64,000 nt of DNA from Bacteroidota bacterium (GTDB lineage: Bacteria; Bacteroidota; Bacteroidia; Chitinophagales; Chitinophagaceae): positions 1-64,000 of the forward strand of contig JAEZGI010000045.1 in NCBI GenBank assembly GCA_023416995.1. The letters are read 5' to 3'. Made by a program: the position numbers and the translations under genes. A model generated the notes under the pieces. It saw only the letters and a program-made list of their open reading frames with translations. It was not told the origin of the DNA and ran no database searches. Of this stretch, positions 63,194 through 64,000 are shown piece by piece; the first letter of the stretch is position 1; the number at the start of each line of letters is the position of its first letter.

Positions 63194-63802
63194 ATGAGCG
63201 CTGACCTGCTGGCTAATCCTGATGACCTTGCCCATAACGACGTTGTTGATGATGCTTTGTTCAAAGAGTTATTTCATCTGCACTTTGCACCGTTATGTGC
63301 ATGGTGCGAAATAAAATTTGGTTTCCCGGCCGAAACCGCCAGGGACACTGTGCAATCGGCTTTTCTGAAATTCTGGGAAGCGCGCAATAATCTTTCCGCA
63401 ACCGGCGCCGCAAAAGCCTATCTGTACAAAACCGTTGGAAATGCCTGCCTTGATCTCATCAAACACCAGAAGGTTAAAACGAAAAAAGAAAAACATCTTT
63501 TGCAGGCAGGCGAACCGCTCTTTTTACAAAACGGATATGAAAGTATCGATTTCAAAGAACTGCATACTTGTGTAAATGATGCCATCGCAGAACTTCCCGA
63601 TCAAATGAAAAGAGTTTTTATTCTGTGCAAAATAGAAGGGTTGAAGTATAGTGATGCAGCGGCAAAACTGAATGTGTCAGTTAAAACGGTTGAAACACAG
63701 ATGAGCCGCGCACTATCAAAACTCAGGGTAAAGCTGGCGAAATTCATCACTGCCTGGATGGTTGCTGTTACCAGCATCCTCAATGAAAAAAATAATTTTT
63801 AA
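63194..63802 (+). CDS. FecI-type ECF sigma factor
   Basis: A 202-aa sigma-70 family protein started at the ATG at 63194 (a GTG immediately before is possible). Region 2 is LFKELFHLHFAPLCAWCEIK with AETARDTVQSAFLKFWEARN, and region 4 is AIAELPDQMKRVFILCKIEG with YSDAAAKLNVSVKTVETQMS. This is typical of Bacteroidota ECF factors that are held by a FecR-like anti-sigma factor and control TonB-dependent uptake loci. The FecR-type gene begins 42 bases downstream. The target SusC/SusD-like genes would lie beyond the window. Confidence 0.93.
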   Translation: MSADLLANPDDLAHNDVVDDALFKELFHLHFAPLCAWCEIKFGFPAETARDTVQSAFLKFWEARNNLSATGAAKAYLYKTVGNACLDLIKHQKVKTKKEKHLLQAGEPLFLQNGYESIDFKELHTCVNDAIAELPDQMKRVFILCKIEGLKYSDAAAKLNVSVKTVETQMSRALSKLRVKLAKFITAWMVAVTSILNEKNNF

Positions 63803-63844
63803 TTGTAAGGGTAGAATTACCGCCAGTCGTCTTAACAATAGCGG

Positions 63845-64000
63845 ATGAAAAATGAATCTCAATTTGAAGCCCTGATAGTTCGCTATCTGGCGAATGAAAC
63901 CACTGCTGAGGAAGACAAGGTTGTGCTTTTATGGATCAACGAAAATGCTGAAAATCGATCGTTCTTTGAACGCATCCAAACAGCATGGACCTTACTGTCC
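63845..64000 (+). CDS. FecR-family anti-sigma factor (partial, N-terminus)
   Basis: The first 52 codons of a gene cut by the window edge. MKNESQFEALIVRYLANETT followed by EEDKVVLLWINENAENRSFF matches the N-terminal helical domain (DUF4880-like) of Bacteroidota FecR proteins, which binds the cognate ECF sigma factor in the cytoplasm. It directly follows the sigma factor gene. The transmembrane and periplasmic parts are outside the window. Confidence 0.85.
   Translation, partial: MKNESQFEALIVRYLANETTAEEDKVVLLWINENAENRSFFERIQTAWTLLS

Overview
The window is a stretch of a Bacteroidota chromosome, most likely from the Chitinophagaceae or a close relative. The evidence is type IX secretion C-terminal sorting domains on large secreted proteins, a FecI-type ECF sigma factor followed by a FecR-type gene, a LytTR protein, a two-component-regulator propeller protein with a Y_Y_Y domain, few Shine-Dalgarno sequences, several TTG/GTG starts, and DUF4159, DUF2911, DUF5009 and TldD-like families typical of that phylum. 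No rRNA, tRNA, CRISPR array, prophage or intact insertion sequence was found. Most of it reads as ordinary chromosome with moderate GC.

Layout. 1-793 (-): the two genes of an isoquinoline-oxidoreductase-like molybdenum hydroxylase, the large one cut by the window edge. 854-4517 (+): secreted esterase, YceI lipoprotein, small lipoprotein and MFS transporter. 4596-9200 (-): a TldE-like gene and two tandem TldD-like genes with N-terminal twin-arginine-type leaders. 9384-16651 (-): a five-gene MoxR / DUF58 / BatA-like / coiled-coil membrane protein / large membrane protein operon, with a DUF4159 gene divergent from it. 17646-25274: two large T9SS cargo proteins (delta-60 repeat protein and subtilase), an orphan LytTR protein and mannonate dehydratase. 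25341-28990 (+): OmpR-type response regulator and kinase, tandem-USP protein, stand-alone glycogen-binding domain.

29007-32262 (-): an SDR oxidoreductase preceded by three 28-bp tandem repeats, then a PA0069-type radical SAM gene with two 2H-phosphoesterase paralogs. Each paralog has kept only one of the two catalytic histidines, and it is the opposite one in each. This is one of the two most interesting loci. 32522-39668: a propeller sensor protein with a degraded kinase domain, metallophosphoesterase, an oil-body-associated-like lipoprotein, membrane proteins (one with a shrinking Ala-Ser repeat) and a frameshifted DUF421 gene. 39669-40194 has no gene but holds repeats.

40195-48363 is a glycan region: glycogen debranching enzyme GlgX (-), and divergently a compact four-gene operon made of a glycosyltransferase, UDP-galactopyranose mutase, a GH1-RmlD fusion and a second GH1-like protein. 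It starts at a clear Shine-Dalgarno and ends at a strong terminator. This is the second locus of special interest. 48837-64000 holds a DUF892 ferritin-like protein, a PAS kinase plus receiver protein, a FabH-like synthase, an N-terminally truncated EamA protein, a DUF2911 protein, a GH130-like protein, an acyltransferase-like membrane protein, a VOC protein, a sterol-desaturase-family protein, a giant hybrid kinase with two kinase modules, and an ECF sigma factor with the start of its FecR partner.

All family calls rest on reading motifs by eye. No database search was possible.
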